Origin: Neoechinorhynchus agilis
Taxonomy: Eukaryota; Acanthocephala
DNA length: 64,000 nucleotides
Assembly: GCA_051530055.1 (NCBI GenBank)
Contig: CM121342.1
Span: 11,098,001-11,162,000, forward strand
Direction: 5' to 3'
Positions within the stretch are counted from its first letter, which is position 1. Every line of letters begins with the position of its first letter. The notes beneath the pieces were generated by a model. It was not told the DNA's origin and searched no databases. It worked only from the letters and a program-made list of their open reading frames with translations. The position numbers and the translations under genes were made by a program. This document shows positions 22,384-35,289 of this stretch, piece by piece.

Positions 22384-23513
22384 GAGATTTTTCCTGCGAT
22401 TATTGTTTAAATACCCCTATTGTTGATATTAAAACTTCTTGGTGACTTGATAGATACGCTCTTATATTGATTGATGTTTCAATATCAATAATCAAGGTAG
22501 TTGGTCTCAAAATGTCTCCCTTAATGAAAAATACTTGAATGTAAATTAATTTTTAATTTTACTGGATTTTAGTAAAGCATCCTACTCAATCGATAGGCGA
22601 TTATTGTATAAAGCTCTCTATTTTTTTAAAGTTCCAATGAATCAAATTTATAAAATAAATAATCTTATGGAAACTAAATCTGTTTATTATGACATAGACC
22701 CTGGCCGTACTCGTTTTTTCTCTAAATACGGTGTACCACAGGGATCTCCACTGTCCGCTACTCTGTTTCTAATTGTAATTATATATATATTTTTAAGAAT
22801 ATTGTGGCTAAATCAAAATCGGTATACCCTCTGATTTACGCAGATGACATTTTTATCTTTTGTAAACGTAAAAGTAGGACTTTCCTCTTAAATCATATAG
22901 ATTCCTTTTTAATAGGGTTACAGAACGGCCTCAAGGAAGGTAATTTTGTTGTTAATCCATCGAAAACAGTTATCCTACCGCTTACTATATCTTACTCCTC
23001 TAGGGCTCAATTGAAAAAGATCTGGCTTCGCATTCAACATTTTCAGCTTTTTTATTCAAGAGACACAACCGAATACTTGGCATAGATTTTCTATCAAATA
23101 GGCAACGTTTTTGATTAATTCCTCGCTCTCTGGAATATTTTATAAAGCAAGAAATCTCTTGAATCGTATGCTTCGCATTGGGCTCACTTTTAATTATATT
23201 TCTAGAATTTTAATGACGCTTTAAGGAGGTTCATTATGTTTCTTTGCAAGGGAACGTCCTACTGAACTTCGATTGGCCTTTTTTAATCAGTTTATTAAAA
23301 ACTGAGTCTCCTCTCGACCTTACACCGTATTTTTTACTAAAATCTGGTATTATTCTCCTCATTTTCCAGCCAATAAATTTTTATTTTTTAAGAATGAAAT
23401 TTATTTAGTCTCTTTAAAAGCGAAGGCACTAAATATCAAACCTGATTATATTCTGATAAAACTTAATCCCACCAAGAAGCTTGACTTTTATATTTTATTC
23501 ACTAATTTAATTC
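22384..23513 (+). pseudogene. Mirror of LINE RT 3' half
   Basis: Inverse of 12080-13210, with YGVPQGSPLSATLF at about 22721 and YADD at about 22837. Confidence 0.8.
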
Positions 23514-24242
23514 AAAAGGACAAAGTGGAAATTATTGTGTAATTGAGTCTTTACTTTAGACCAGTAAACAGGTTAGTTTTTTCTATGGAGGGAAAGGAGT
23601 CCGGGGAGTACTGAGATCTACTCTAACTCGAGATTTCTTTTCTTGTCCTACTACTAACATATACATTTAGATTTGGATAATGTATGCAAATTCATAGATT
23701 CTTTAAAAAAGACCTTGAATATATGCGCAACAAATAAATAAATATAAAATCACACATTCGCGTCATCAAATTTAATTTGCTTTCCACAGTTCCAAACATG
23801 ATTGGCTATTGCCAGGGAAGCATCGTAACGCCTAAATGCTTTTTGTGTTGTGCGATCCCTTTCTTTAGTCTTGGTTTGATTTCTACCACAAATTTAGGTG
23901 AGCAGTCTTTGCAGTGGACCGCCTATGCAACTTCATGCTTTTCATATTTTTACTTATTTTTAAGGATGCCTGCAAGGTTTTACCACCGTTTTATAGTATA
24001 CAAAATTATCGTCTTGTCGCAGGGAAGGCAAATCGACAAATTTTATCCCTGTGTATTTTTGGTTTATCAAACGTATTACTGTTATCGATGTTCTTTGCTT
24101 CTCTGCTTTCCGAGCTTTTTTTATGAAGTGCATTTATATTTGTTATGATCCAAGAGGATCCCACTCGAGAGACTATCAAAGTGTCGCCAAATATCAAGTC
24201 GCCATCGTTACACATCGCGACGAATGGTAATAAGTTCGAGAA
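23514..24242. other. Mirror of non-coding stretch
   Basis: Inverse of 11351-12079. The 123-codon frame at 23777-24148 has no recognisable motif. Confidence 0.5.
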
Positions 24243-24467
24243 CTACCTTTTTTTAATCCAGCTGTTAACTGCATGACGGTTGATCGAATTGAAGGCATTC
24301 CTGGAGTCCAGAATGATTATGGCAGAATATACCTCCAGGCCATGTTCGGCAATACACCTTTCGGCGCGGACAGCCGCCTTGACATCTCCGGGAACACCAA
24401 CACCGAGTTGAAACGCAATCTTGGCACCTAATCGGCGGAAGGTGCAACCAATTGCAATGTTCTTCAC
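24243..24467 (-). pseudogene. Mirror of RT palm fragment
   Basis: Inverse of 11126-11350. Confidence 0.7.
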
Positions 24468-25687
24468 CCTACCATTTCGCCCCGCATAGTATATATATCA
24501 TCGAGGGCTCGATTTTACCGCTGAACAACATGCTTTTGAGTTGGCCAAGTGATTTTATCAAGCGGACCTGGGCTGCACCACTCGATGTGCTGATAAAGTC
24601 CCGAAAATGGGAGGTGTTAGCCAGAGGAAGATGATGGGAACAAGTGAAGGTCCGATATTATTGCAGATTCCGAGGTGTTGGGTGGAGAAGGGTCGGAAAC
24701 TTGGCTTAAAGTTCAAATGCCTCTTTTAGGGTGAATATCTCGAAGTATTTCGATAATTTGTTTATCCCGATGAACCGTCCTCCAGTCGCTTAGGGGACTC
24801 TGAAATACTACAATTGCTTGGCGCCGAGCATAAAGAGACTGTAGGGTGCACTCATGGAACGCGAAACGCTGATTTAGCGAATGAATGTAAACGGGATTTC
24901 GTCGAGAGGGTCGTCGCAAACGCTTGTATCAAGTCTTCAAGTTTCACCACTATAATGGGTTTCGCTCATCGAGGGATACGCCGGATTAACCGAACGTTCT
25001 GTCCTATGAGGTTCCTTAGTGCAGTCAAATCTTCATTGACCGGAATGATTGTGGGTATAATATTTTCCAGGCACACCATATTGATTGCAGCGACTTTTCG
25101 GAGACGGAACATGTGGATCTTCGGTCGTGACGAGGCCCGATTCGACTAATGAAAAATCACGTTAGGATACGACACACCGACCACGGAAATCGCAATTGGC
25201 TGCTGCTTTGCGAATACTGACTGTTCCACTGCTTTCGAAATTAAAACATGGACGAGCCAATGAGCGGAGCGGACAAGTAAAAGATTTGGAAACTCGTCTG
25301 TATTGTTTTTCCATGTTTTTGAGGTGATTCCATTTACAAGCGACGGAAACCCCGCAAAAACCCAAAACTGCTCTGTATTGGAATTGTTATGACTATTTGT
25401 CCCTCATGGAACCGAACGCCGCGACCAATTGGCGCTTTTTCTGCCCGTAACCGATGACAAATCAATGGATGGATCTAATTCTCGGTCTTTATTTTAGCAA
25501 ATCTTCCATAACGTAACTGCCACAAAGCATTTATTTTGATATAACGGTCAGAGTGCATAAAGATGAGACTCGAGTTTTCCACATTAAGGCCTTTTTCGGT
25601 TTGTGTTCACACAAAAAATCGTTTTATCGATAAAAAATTAACGAATTTTACGGTTATTTGAATTGATGAATTTGCGCATCAAGGAAA
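24468..25687. other. Mirror of degenerate region
   Basis: Inverse of 9906-11125. No gene is supported. Confidence 0.4.
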
Positions 25688-26032
25688 ATGGTTATACGCG
25701 CTAATTTAGGATTTCGCTTCGCGCGTGATAAAACTATTGATACGAGATGCTTCGAGCCGCCTGATGGCGGTGATGTGGATTACTTAGAGATGATGGAGGT
25801 CAATAAGGATAAGGGTTGTTTGCGTGAGAGTGGGGCAGGCAAAAGAATGCCTGCCGATGTTGCTGTATATAATGTTAAGGGTAATGAGATCGCCCAAAGG
25901 GTTTCTATCCTTGGAGAGGACAGTTCGTTTCCAGTTACTGATGAAGTTATGAAAAATAAGGTTTCTCTCAAAAAATGGTACTATTTTCCGAAAAATGTAA
26001 AACTCATTTCGTTTAACATCATCTATTTCTGA
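25688..26032 (+). pseudogene. Mirror of LINE ORF1 N-terminal piece
   Basis: Inverse of 9561-9905. Confidence 0.4.
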
Positions 26033-26276
26033 ATTTAGAATGTTCTTTAGACATTTTTTTATTTTTGTTCAATGTATTTTCTAAGTTAGTCTGATATAGA
26101 CGACAAATTCTCCTGAAAGATTTGCTAATAAAAGCTTTATCGCCTATTTTATGGTGAGACGACTGGCGGCCATTGGTCGGATTTTTTAATTGTCACTAAG
26201 ATTTTATGATTCTTTAACACTATAAAAACAACAATCGAGTTCATCTTTATTTCGATAAAAATGTATTGTTGCCATT

Positions 26277-27488
26277 CTACCCACTAACTAATGATTTTGA
26301 TTCCACTGAACGTTCAAAAGTATTTTTAACTTTTGCATACACTGGTTCAATTAATTCTTTATGTTTTTTGTTTGCCACATGATTAATCATCTTTTCTAAT
26401 ATTTCAATGATTTGTGATGCTTGAACTTCTTCAGCTGTTATTTCCTTTGCCATTATTTCCTGGAACATTCGTCGAATCCAGTCTAGATTCCATATCCTGT
26501 AATCCTTATAAAGTCCAATACGTAATCCTCTGCAATAAAAGGACAAATCATGATTAATTGGTTTAGGTGGTTCTTCGGTCCTTTCAATGGCCTTGGAACT
26601 TTTCTCACTCTGCGATGATCCTGCAGATTTAACAATCTTCTCTTTTCTGGAAAATGATTTCCTGGCTTCACAATTAAAGACGTATTTCCGGCGCTTTCGA
26701 GCAGCGCTAACGACTTCCTTCTGATCCAATGATTCAGACATTTTCGCTGATTTGTCGTCGACGCTTTGGACAGCGCTAGGTTCTTCGCTCATTGGAAATG
26801 TGCGCTTTCTCTTCAGCGAGGCTTTCAACTCCTCAGAACTTTTTGCTGCGGCTAATCTTGCCTCTCGGATTGTTTTGCCGAATTTGTCGGCCAATTTCTG
26901 TATGAGGTATTTATACCGAATGTTTTTTGTGTTATTGTTCATCTGCAACAACATCGGAACTACTCCTGCGCGCTGGATTTCCTCCGCGGAGAATTCTCCA
27001 TAGATCATTTCTCCGAATACTCGGCATACCCAATCTCCGCTGATTATTGTAAAATTTTTGTCAATGCCGAAAGAGAGTTTATAGGCAATCTCTCCAAGCA
27101 TTCCATTTCGCGTCGGCGTTTCTCCTCTTAAATTATCCCTTTTAGTTTTATCTTGTATCAATATTTTATCTTTATTGTTTACCGGCTTTCTGCTAATTTC
27201 AGCCGAGCCTTTAGAAATCTTTTCGTCACCACCTTCAGCCTTTGAATCAGCCCTTGTTTGACATTCACTGATGTTTGAGGATAATCTAACTTTGACTTCA
27301 TGACTCGTATCCCGTGCCGGACGTTTGATTTCTGTATTTTCAAATGATTCTTCATTTTTTCTTTTGCGGTTCGCTTCATTTTTATCTTCGGTTGAAACTT
27401 TCGTCATATCTGGAGCTGATTGAACGTTCGCAGGTCGAGTTCTCGTTTCGTCTTCTTTGCCGATATTCGTTTCTTGAGCCTTGTTCAT
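26277..27488 (-). CDS. Mirror of two-domain LEDGF-IBD-like gene, copy B
   Basis: Its translation is identical to that of 8105-9316. If the palindrome is real, this is a third functional-looking copy; if it is an assembly artefact, it is the same locus counted twice. Domain layout and caveats are as for the left-arm gene. Confidence 0.7.
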   Translation of the reverse strand: MNKAQETNIGKEDETRTRPANVQSAPDMTKVSTEDKNEANRKRKNEESFENTEIKRPARDTSHEVKVRLSSNISECQTRADSKAEGGDEKISKGSAEISRKPVNNKDKILIQDKTKRDNLRGETPTRNGMLGEIAYKLSFGIDKNFTIISGDWVCRVFGEMIYGEFSAEEIQRAGVVPMLLQMNNNTKNIRYKYLIQKLADKFGKTIREARLAAAKSSEELKASLKRKRTFPMSEEPSAVQSVDDKSAKMSESLDQKEVVSAARKRRKYVFNCEARKSFSRKEKIVKSAGSSQSEKSSKAIERTEEPPKPINHDLSFYCRGLRIGLYKDYRIWNLDWIRRMFQEIMAKEITAEEVQASQIIEILEKMINHVANKKHKELIEPVYAKVKNTFERSVESKSLVSG

Positions 27489-28085
27489 CGATAGGACTTT
27501 TATGTGAGTGATATGATCTCAGTTTGCTTCATTCACGTTGCGCTTTTGAGACGGGAAATCACATTGTGTTTGTGTTTTCTCAATAGTACATATTTGCTTG
27601 ATTTTCCATATTTAATTGGCAAATAATAGAAAAACTAATTACAAAAATAATTCAACGCTCAAGACGGTAAAAAACAATTCCAAAAGTTTGCACAGAAAAA
27701 ATTGATTCTTTATCACAGTATTATCCTGTGGACTAAATAAGCTCGGGCAACGGGTTCGCCTTTGTTAACTTGAGCCCCATAGAAAGCGTACCACTGTTTT
27801 TCCCAATGGAAATTTAAAACTAATTCTGGCTTTGTTATTCCGTCCATCGCTTAAACTGAACAAGGCGATTTGAGATAAGGTATTGAAGAAGGTATAGTTG
27901 ACTAATCAAGTTCCCAATATAGAGGATCTTTATTAAGTACGCCACGCGATTCTATGCTGAAGGCTAAAATAATCTAAAGAATCCGTGGTTTAATTAACGG
28001 TTATTAAGTAATGATTTTTAAGGTGCTGAACAACTTCTTTGATTTTATTAACATTCACCGGTTACACACGCAACAACAAAATTTT

Positions 28086-29908
28086 TCAACAATCACCATC
28101 GTCCACGAAGAAGAGGCATCTCGCTCCCCTCAGTGGTCGCGACCACACTCGCTGCGTTTCCTCTTTGGATCGCGAGACCAATGTTTTAGCGCAGGAAGGC
28201 ACCAGCTCTTGTATTTCCTGTCTTGGCCTGGAGTCTACTCGATAACTACTCCGTAAATTTAAGTGCCGAGCTATCGAGCGCACCAAGAGTCTAAACTCCA
28301 AAGGGTACAAAAACGTGTCACTTACTTAATTTTCTATATTTCGCCACCTTTCGTTCCTCCGCGGCAGTAGCCGCTCCCCTGGGGACTGCACCACAAACCT
28401 CCTGTTACTTGCCGCGAACGTGTCTACACACGTGGCGTCCCAGAGAAAACATTTGCCTTCTCGCCACGGGAATAGGGTGACGCCATCCGGACGACGACCA
28501 TCGAGTCGGCACAGATTACTTAGTTCTGAAATGTTTGGGATGTTCACCGTATTCAGGGCACTCGAAATTACGTCGTAAACGGCCCCCTGACTTGTTGCAA
28601 ACAAGGCAATGTCTCCCCAATGGATCCACGATCATTCCACGCTGGCAACGATGTTCGACACAAATCCGTAGTTCTAATCTGAGGGAAACTCCGATCCGAA
28701 CTGCTTCGTCTACGAGGAGTGTTCCTGCGAATGCAATGGGTAGGGCTTCTAACCATGCTCCCGATTCTCTTGTAGAGACTGCCAGCAATTTAGCCCGGTC
28801 GACCTCGTCGCGAGAGCCTGAAATTAGAGAACTGTGAGCTCGGGCGACTAAAGATTTATCCCAGATAGACTGCTTCAGGCCATTGTTCTGCATTTAGGCG
28901 TTTATTCAACAAAAAAACCGCGAACTAACAATCTTGCAAATGGACGCGAGCACGTACATGTCCATACACACGATCAGTATATGTGAAATGCGCGCTGTCG
29001 TCGTCACGTTCGCCATCACAGCCATTCCCGGGAACTTGGTTGTAACCCGTCTTCTCCCACCATTCCTTGATCGCTACTAGAAATTCGTCCGCTAAACAGA
29101 ACTTGGTTCTCAACATAGGTTTTACCAGATCCCGGCTCCCTTCGAATGATACTGTTTTTCGAATACCTAAGCCACCGAATGTCACCAGGCCTCGTCTGAT
29201 AGCTGGACATTTAAAATGTGCTCGAGACACGCCTTCACAATGTCATCGAGCTTCTTTAACTTATCGGCGTGCTTGAAGAAGGAAGCCATGCGCAGTTTAT
29301 AAAGTAGTTTCGGGATGAAGACGGTATTCTTGATCAGGAATAGAGCCCCGTATGACGAAAGTTCCCGCACTCTATCGCACGCATCGTGATGTTCGGGAGT
29401 GGATGGCCGATTTCATTTTCCACATTTGAATCAAAAGCGCAGCTCCCTAGAAGACTCAGCCGGTCTAGAGTGATCAAGAAACTTTCCTCAAAGGATACGA
29501 GGCGTCTTTTGATTACCGCAGTGAGGGACGCCCCCGAACTATCGCCAGCGGAAAGTACTAGTCTGGGGAAAGCAAAGAGCCGTGTCCAAGAGGAGTCAGA
29601 ATTTTGCTCGAAGCAGTCCAGCAGAAGTGTGGTGAATCCTTTAGCTACTAGATATCGTACTCCCGGCGTCATCGGGGAGCGTCGACGGATTTTTTGGTGT
29701 TGCAGGTTGAAGCGATCGCGGGATTTGACCAGATCCCAACAACGTGATTTGACGGCCCATGAATGCGCAAAACCCCCAATTTCGCGATTGAAAAAGAATC
29801 TAAACAAACGGGGCGGTGTCCAGGTAGCGTTGGGTGTTTCTTTGGTCTTTTCATTTGGTTCGCTTCGCTCGGGTACGGCATCGGTGTCGTCGGTGGTGGA
29901 GGCGGCAT
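28086..29908 (-). pseudogene. Mirror of internally deleted R2-like element
   Basis: Inverse of 5685-7507. Confidence 0.8.
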
Positions 29909-29927
29909 TGCGGAATATCGTTGAAGA

Positions 29928-30198
29928 CCGAAAAATCGGACAACCTAAAAATTAAGTTGTAGGCAAATCATTTAATTTTATGCATCATTAGAATACGAGC
30001 GACGTATTTCGACTTTCTCCGTCCGTGATTTACGTTGGCTTAAAACAAGAACTTCAATTTTCCAGAACTTTTGAAAGATTGAAAAAGGTCTCCAAAGTTG
30101 TCCATTGGTTATTGTTTTTCCGGTAGGACAATTTGTTTTCTTGTCCTCAAAATTTTGGGAGCTAAGACTCAAAGAGTTTTATTGTATTTTTGATAAAA
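29928..30198. repeat. Mirror of dispersed 250-bp repeat, copy 1
   Basis: Inverse of 5395-5665. Confidence 0.9.
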
Positions 30199-30438
30199 CC
30201 AAAAGGACGCATTGTTACCTTGAAACATATCAACTAACCCACACGAGTTTAGGAGTAAAGACAAATTCTCCTGAACGATTTGTTAATGGAAGCTTTTTCG
30301 GCTATTTTATCGTTGGACCACTGACAGCTATTGGTTGGATTTTCTAATTGTCGCTATGATTTTAACTGTGAATCTTTTACACTCTAAACACGAAAATTGA
30401 GTTCATCTTTATTTCGATAAAAATGTCTTGTTGCCATT

Positions 30439-31650
30439 CTACCCACTAACTATTGATTTTGATTCCACTGAACTTTCAAGGGTATTTTTAACTTGTGCAT
30501 AAACTGGTTCAATTAATTCTTTATGTTTTTTGTTTGCCACGTGATTAATCATCTTTTCTAATATTTCAATGATTTGGGATGCTTGAACTTCTTCAGCTGT
30601 TATTTCCTTTGCCATTATTTCCTGGAACATTCGTCGAATCCAGTCTAGATTCCATATCCTGTAATCCTTATAAAGTCCAATACGTAATCCTCTGCAATAA
30701 AAGGACAAATCATGATTGATTGGTTTAGGTGGTTCCTTGGTCCTTTCAATGGCCTTGGAACTTTTCTCACTCTGCGATGATCCTGCAGATTTAACAATCT
30801 TCTCTTTTCTGGGAAATGATTTCCTGGCTTCACAATTAAAGACGTATTTCCGGCGCTTTCGGGCAGCGCTAACGACTTCCTTCTGATCCAATGATTCAGA
30901 CATTTTCGCTGATTTGTCGTCGACGCTTTGGGCAGCGCTAGCTTCTTCGTTCATTGGAAATGTGCGCTTTCTCTTCAGCGAGGCTTTCAACTCCTCAGAA
31001 CTTTTTGCTGCGGCTAATCTTGCCTCTCGGATTGTTTCGCCGAATTTGTCGGCCAATTTCTGTATGAGGTATTTATACCGAATGTTTTTTGTGTTATTGT
31101 TCATCTGCAACAACATCGGAACTACTCCTGCGCGCTGGATTTCCTCCGCGGAGAATTCTCCATAGATCATTTCTCCGAATACTCGGCATACCCAATCTCC
31201 GCTGATTATTGTAAAATTTTTGTCAATGCCGAAAGAGAGTTTATAGGCAATCTCTCCAAGCATTCCATTTCGCGTCGACGTTTCTCCTCTTAAATTATCC
31301 TTGTTGGTTTTTTCTTGCATCAATATTTTATCTTTATTGTTTACCGTCTTTCTGCTAATTTCAGCCGTGCCTTTAGAAATCTTTTCATCACCACCTTCAG
31401 CCTTTGAGTCAGCCTTTATTTGCCATTCACTGATGTTTGAGGATAATTGGACTTTGACTTCATGACTCGTATCCCGTGCCGAACGTTTGATTTCTGCATT
31501 TTCAAAAGATTCTTCATTTTTTCTTTTGCGGTTCGCTACATTTTTATCTTCGGTTGAAACTTTCGTCATATATGGAGCTGACTGAACATTCGCAGGTCGA
31601 GTTCTCGTTTCTTCTTCTTTGCCGATATTGGTTTCTTGAGCCTTGTTCAT
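30439..31650 (-). CDS. Mirror of two-domain LEDGF-IBD-like gene, copy A
   Basis: Its translation is identical to that of 3943-5154. The flanking duplicated unit (30261-32033) is mirrored too. Confidence 0.7.
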   Translation of the reverse strand: MNKAQETNIGKEEETRTRPANVQSAPYMTKVSTEDKNVANRKRKNEESFENAEIKRSARDTSHEVKVQLSSNISEWQIKADSKAEGGDEKISKGTAEISRKTVNNKDKILMQEKTNKDNLRGETSTRNGMLGEIAYKLSFGIDKNFTIISGDWVCRVFGEMIYGEFSAEEIQRAGVVPMLLQMNNNTKNIRYKYLIQKLADKFGETIREARLAAAKSSEELKASLKRKRTFPMNEEASAAQSVDDKSAKMSESLDQKEVVSAARKRRKYVFNCEARKSFPRKEKIVKSAGSSQSEKSSKAIERTKEPPKPINHDLSFYCRGLRIGLYKDYRIWNLDWIRRMFQEIMAKEITAEEVQASQIIEILEKMINHVANKKHKELIEPVYAQVKNTLESSVESKSIVSG

Positions 31651-32034
31651 CGATATTACTTTTATGGGAGTGATATGATCTCAGTGTGCATCATTCACGT
31701 TGCGCTTTTGAGACGGGTAATCACATTGTGTTTGTGTTTTCTCAATAGTACATATTTACTTGATTTTCCATATTTATTGAAGTGACAAATAATAGAAAAA
31801 CTAATTACGAAAATAATTTAAAGCTCAAGACGGTAAAAAACAATTCCAAAAGTTTGCATAGAAAAAATGGATTCTTTATCACAGTATTATCCCGTGGACT
31901 AAATAAGCTCGGGCAACGGGTGCGCATTTGTCCACTTGAGCCCCATAGAAAGCGTACCACTGTTTTTCCCAATGGAAATTTAAAACTAATTCTGGCTTTG
32001 TTATTCCGTCCATCGGTTAAACTTAACAAGGCGA

Positions 32035-32448
32035 TTATATATATAACGGCGTGGCCGAATACCCATTATTGTTATTGAGACTCACCATTTCATATTCACC
32101 CCTTTGCCGACTGTAGACTTGGTGGGGGTCCGCAAAAACGTTATCCGTTATAACCACCTTATCTTCTTTATTTTCTGAGCAGTTTTCCTTCAGATTCCTT
32201 CTTTGGTGGGGGGTCAGAAAAACATTATCATCAATAACAACCTTTTTCTCCGGGTAACGTGGATATCGCACACACTCATAACTAACTTTAGCAGGATCTT
32301 CACCCACTTCCATTCCTCTTTCTATAGAAGGTTCCTTCGCATTATCATAATCAACCTCCATCTGACCCCCTTTTCGGTCATCCGGAGGATCGGGGTCCCA
32401 TAAATCTCGATCATTCGAACTTTGTGTCAGAGCGCAGTTTTTTAACAA
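32035..32448 (-). CDS. Mirror of divergent LINE ORF1 N-terminal fragment
   Basis: Inverse of 3145-3558. Confidence 0.35.
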   Translation of the reverse strand: MLKNCALTQSSNDRDLWDPDPPDDRKGGQMEVDYDNAKEPSIERGMEVGEDPAKVSYECVRYPRYPEKKVVIDDNVFLTPHQRRNLKENCSENKEDKVVITDNVFADPHQVYSRQRGEYEMVSLNNNNGYSATPLYI

Positions 32449-32599
32449 AAAAAATTGCGCGACATGTGATTAATGTACCCAAGGCGATTAAGTAAATCAC
32501 AAAAAAACTGTGCGCTATTTTTTGTTTAATTTTGCGCTCTGATAAAATCAAAGAAACAGCCTAGTAAGCAGCCGATATCTTCTCTGAAAGGTTAGTATA

Positions 32600-33550
32600 T
32601 TGGAAGATATGGCCACTACACTTTCCGGTTCAAGTTTTCCTCTGGTTTCGGACGTAGTTATTTCCCCCATGTGTGATTGTGAAGTTAGGAATGATTGTGC
32701 CCCAGTTTCTAACATTATTAAACGTCCAACCAAGAAGGATGATTTTGTTGTGAAGATCTCAAAGGAAGCTTTGGGTACCAGATCACCTGCTGAGCTTACT
32801 CGAACCTATTTTTCACGTTATTTGGTCCCTGGCGGCAAAGCTTCTCTTAGGCATTTCAACATCAAGAGGTTATTCGCTGCCAAGTTTCATATTATCTTCT
32901 GTTTTTTCGATGCGGAAGGGAGGGACTTATTTTTCAAAATGTTGACGGGCTTGGATATTACGTTTGTTGATCTTTCAAGAAGGGTGACCATTAGAATGTT
33001 TAATGCGCCTCAAAAACTGGATGCAGAAGGTTTTCGATTGGTGGAGAAGGAATTAGGTGTGAAACCGATGAAATACCTATTCAGTCCAAATACGGTTTCA
33101 GCATATGCACTTCTTTGTTCTGCCCCGGTGGAGACTGCAGACATATTGGCTTCCTCAGGTCGTGCTATCATGTCACACTGGGTTACCCTCTACAGGCATC
33201 AGGAATGAATTTACGACTTCAACCTGACTATATGCCAAAAATGCTCTGTATGGGGACATACAGAATCAGGCTGCAAGTCTTCGCCGAGATGCATCTTTTG
33301 CGCTGGCTCCCACCATGAAAGGGACCGTAAGGCACAGGATAATCCTCTCTGCGCAAATTGTGGAAAGAGACACCCAGCTTTTGCTAGGAAGTGCAAGTTT
33401 GCACATTCCTACCTCACACAATACTTCATGGATACAGAGAATAGTAAGGGCTGGGCTACTTACAATCCTCATCCAGTTCACAGTGCTGTTAACCGTATGA
33501 ACAATATTAAATTTGTTCAAAAAATTCTTATTCAGCTTGACTGGATATAA
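32600..33550 (+). pseudogene. Mirror of LINE gag-like ORF1
   Basis: Inverse of 2043-2993. The in-frame TGA is at 33206-33208, and the three zinc knuckles are at about 33228-33400. Confidence 0.8.
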
Positions 33551-34503
33551 CCTTTTTATACAAAGCTCTAGAGGAGCTAAAAATTCCTCTGAATCTTATA
33601 TATAAAATTAATTACTTACTTGAATCAAATTCCTTTTATTGTGAGGTGGATCCCTCAAAAACCAAATTCTTTTTCCGTTTGGGGGTCCCCAAGGCTCTTA
33701 AGTATCCCCTACTCTTTTCCTTATCTGCCTTATTTTTATCTTTAAGAAATTGAAACTACCCAGGGGTATCTTTCCTCCGATATATGCAGACGATATCTTT
33801 CTCTGCAACATTCAAGCAGCTCTGAGTATCCTTAGCTCAGAGTTGAAATTGGCTAATCTTGCCATCAATGCCAATAAAACTTTTTTTATCCTCCTCACTA
33901 ACTCGCTCTCTTCTAGGAAAGTTTTAATCAATAATTTAATTAATTACCACAATTTTAACTCCTCCAACATTAAGAAATTTACCAGGGTTCTAGGAATCGA
34001 CTTCCCCTCCAAGACATTTAGATTTTTAATTAATTCATCGATTAATAATACCTTTCTAAAAATCAAATATGTTCTTAATAGTGCCAAATATCTTGATTTG
34101 AATTTTAACATTATATTACCCGTTCTAAAAGCTCTCATAGGAGGCTCTATCTGTTTTTTCGGGAGAGGTCGCCCTCCTGAACTTAGGTTTTCCTTCTTTT
34201 TTAGATGTTTTAATAAGCTTCATAAACTTATCAAATTATAATCTTATCCATGAGCCTCTTTTATCTTTCCTCTCACGCTTATTTTTGGGAAAAATCTTAT
34301 TCTTCCCTTCATTTTCTAATAAAGGTAAGTTCTTTATATCTAATGAACAGGTATTCTACTTTCCTTCTCCTTCTAACCCTAACTTCAACGCACAATGCTC
34401 CAACACAATTCGATTGGAATTCAATGATGCACACACTTTTTTTACAATAAGTAATTTCTTAATGGATAAAGATAGGAAATGGTTAATGGCAAGAAAGTAA
34501 TAC
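33551..34503 (+). pseudogene. Mirror of LINE RT fragment (YADD)
   Basis: Inverse of 1090-2042. The YADD box is at about 33782. Confidence 0.75.
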
Positions 34504-34726
34504 TACCAGGATAAAAATTAATCTGGTCTTTTGGTCCTCCGAGGCTGTCTGAGATCGACCTAATACCTGAGGTCCAATAGAGCAGACGAAGGACCAACGA
34601 TAACTTCTAGACCAACGAAAAACCCTAATTGTTATCTTACTAGTTGTATGGCCGTGTTTAATAAATAAATAAAATTAAGTAAATGCAGTTGAACACTTAT
34701 CACACATCGCGAACAAAGGTTCGTTC

Positions 34727-35189
34727 ATGCGCGCTAATATAGTTGGGAACAAAAATTGCGCTAAAGCGAAACCAAAGGAAAAGGTACCACCAGATCCTCC
34801 GGATATTCGAGGGAGAATTATGATAAAGAACAACAACAAGGTTGATTTGTCTGCAAGTGAGAAGGGAGTTCTCGCCGGTAGGCTTCGGTTAAAGCCCGTG
34901 GCACATCCCCGTTTAAAGCATTACATCGTGAACCCACTAGTCTTGATTTTTGGTTCCATCCTCAGACTCTTCTCCCCCGCCCAACTGGGTGAGCAATTCT
35001 TCATCTTTCTTCAGAGAATCTCTTAGCCCTCAGAAGCTGGATCACATTTCTCATGACGATTTGGTTCCTGGTCTTATCAAAGAAATTAACCAACTAAGAG
35101 AACTAGTGAGATCTTTTATCCAAATTATTAAAATAAATATCCTGGCCATCCCAAATAAAAATGACAGTTCGGTTTATACAATTTACTAA
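34727..35189 (+). pseudogene. Mirror of LINE ORF1 N-terminal piece
   Basis: Inverse of 404-866. Confidence 0.5.
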
Positions 35190-35289
35190 GCAATTAAGAG
35201 GCCACACTCCCCTCCTCTCAAGGAAATTGATTTAATAAGCAAGCGAGGGAGATCCTCGTCGTTCTCCGAGTAAATTACTAGCTCCCCTG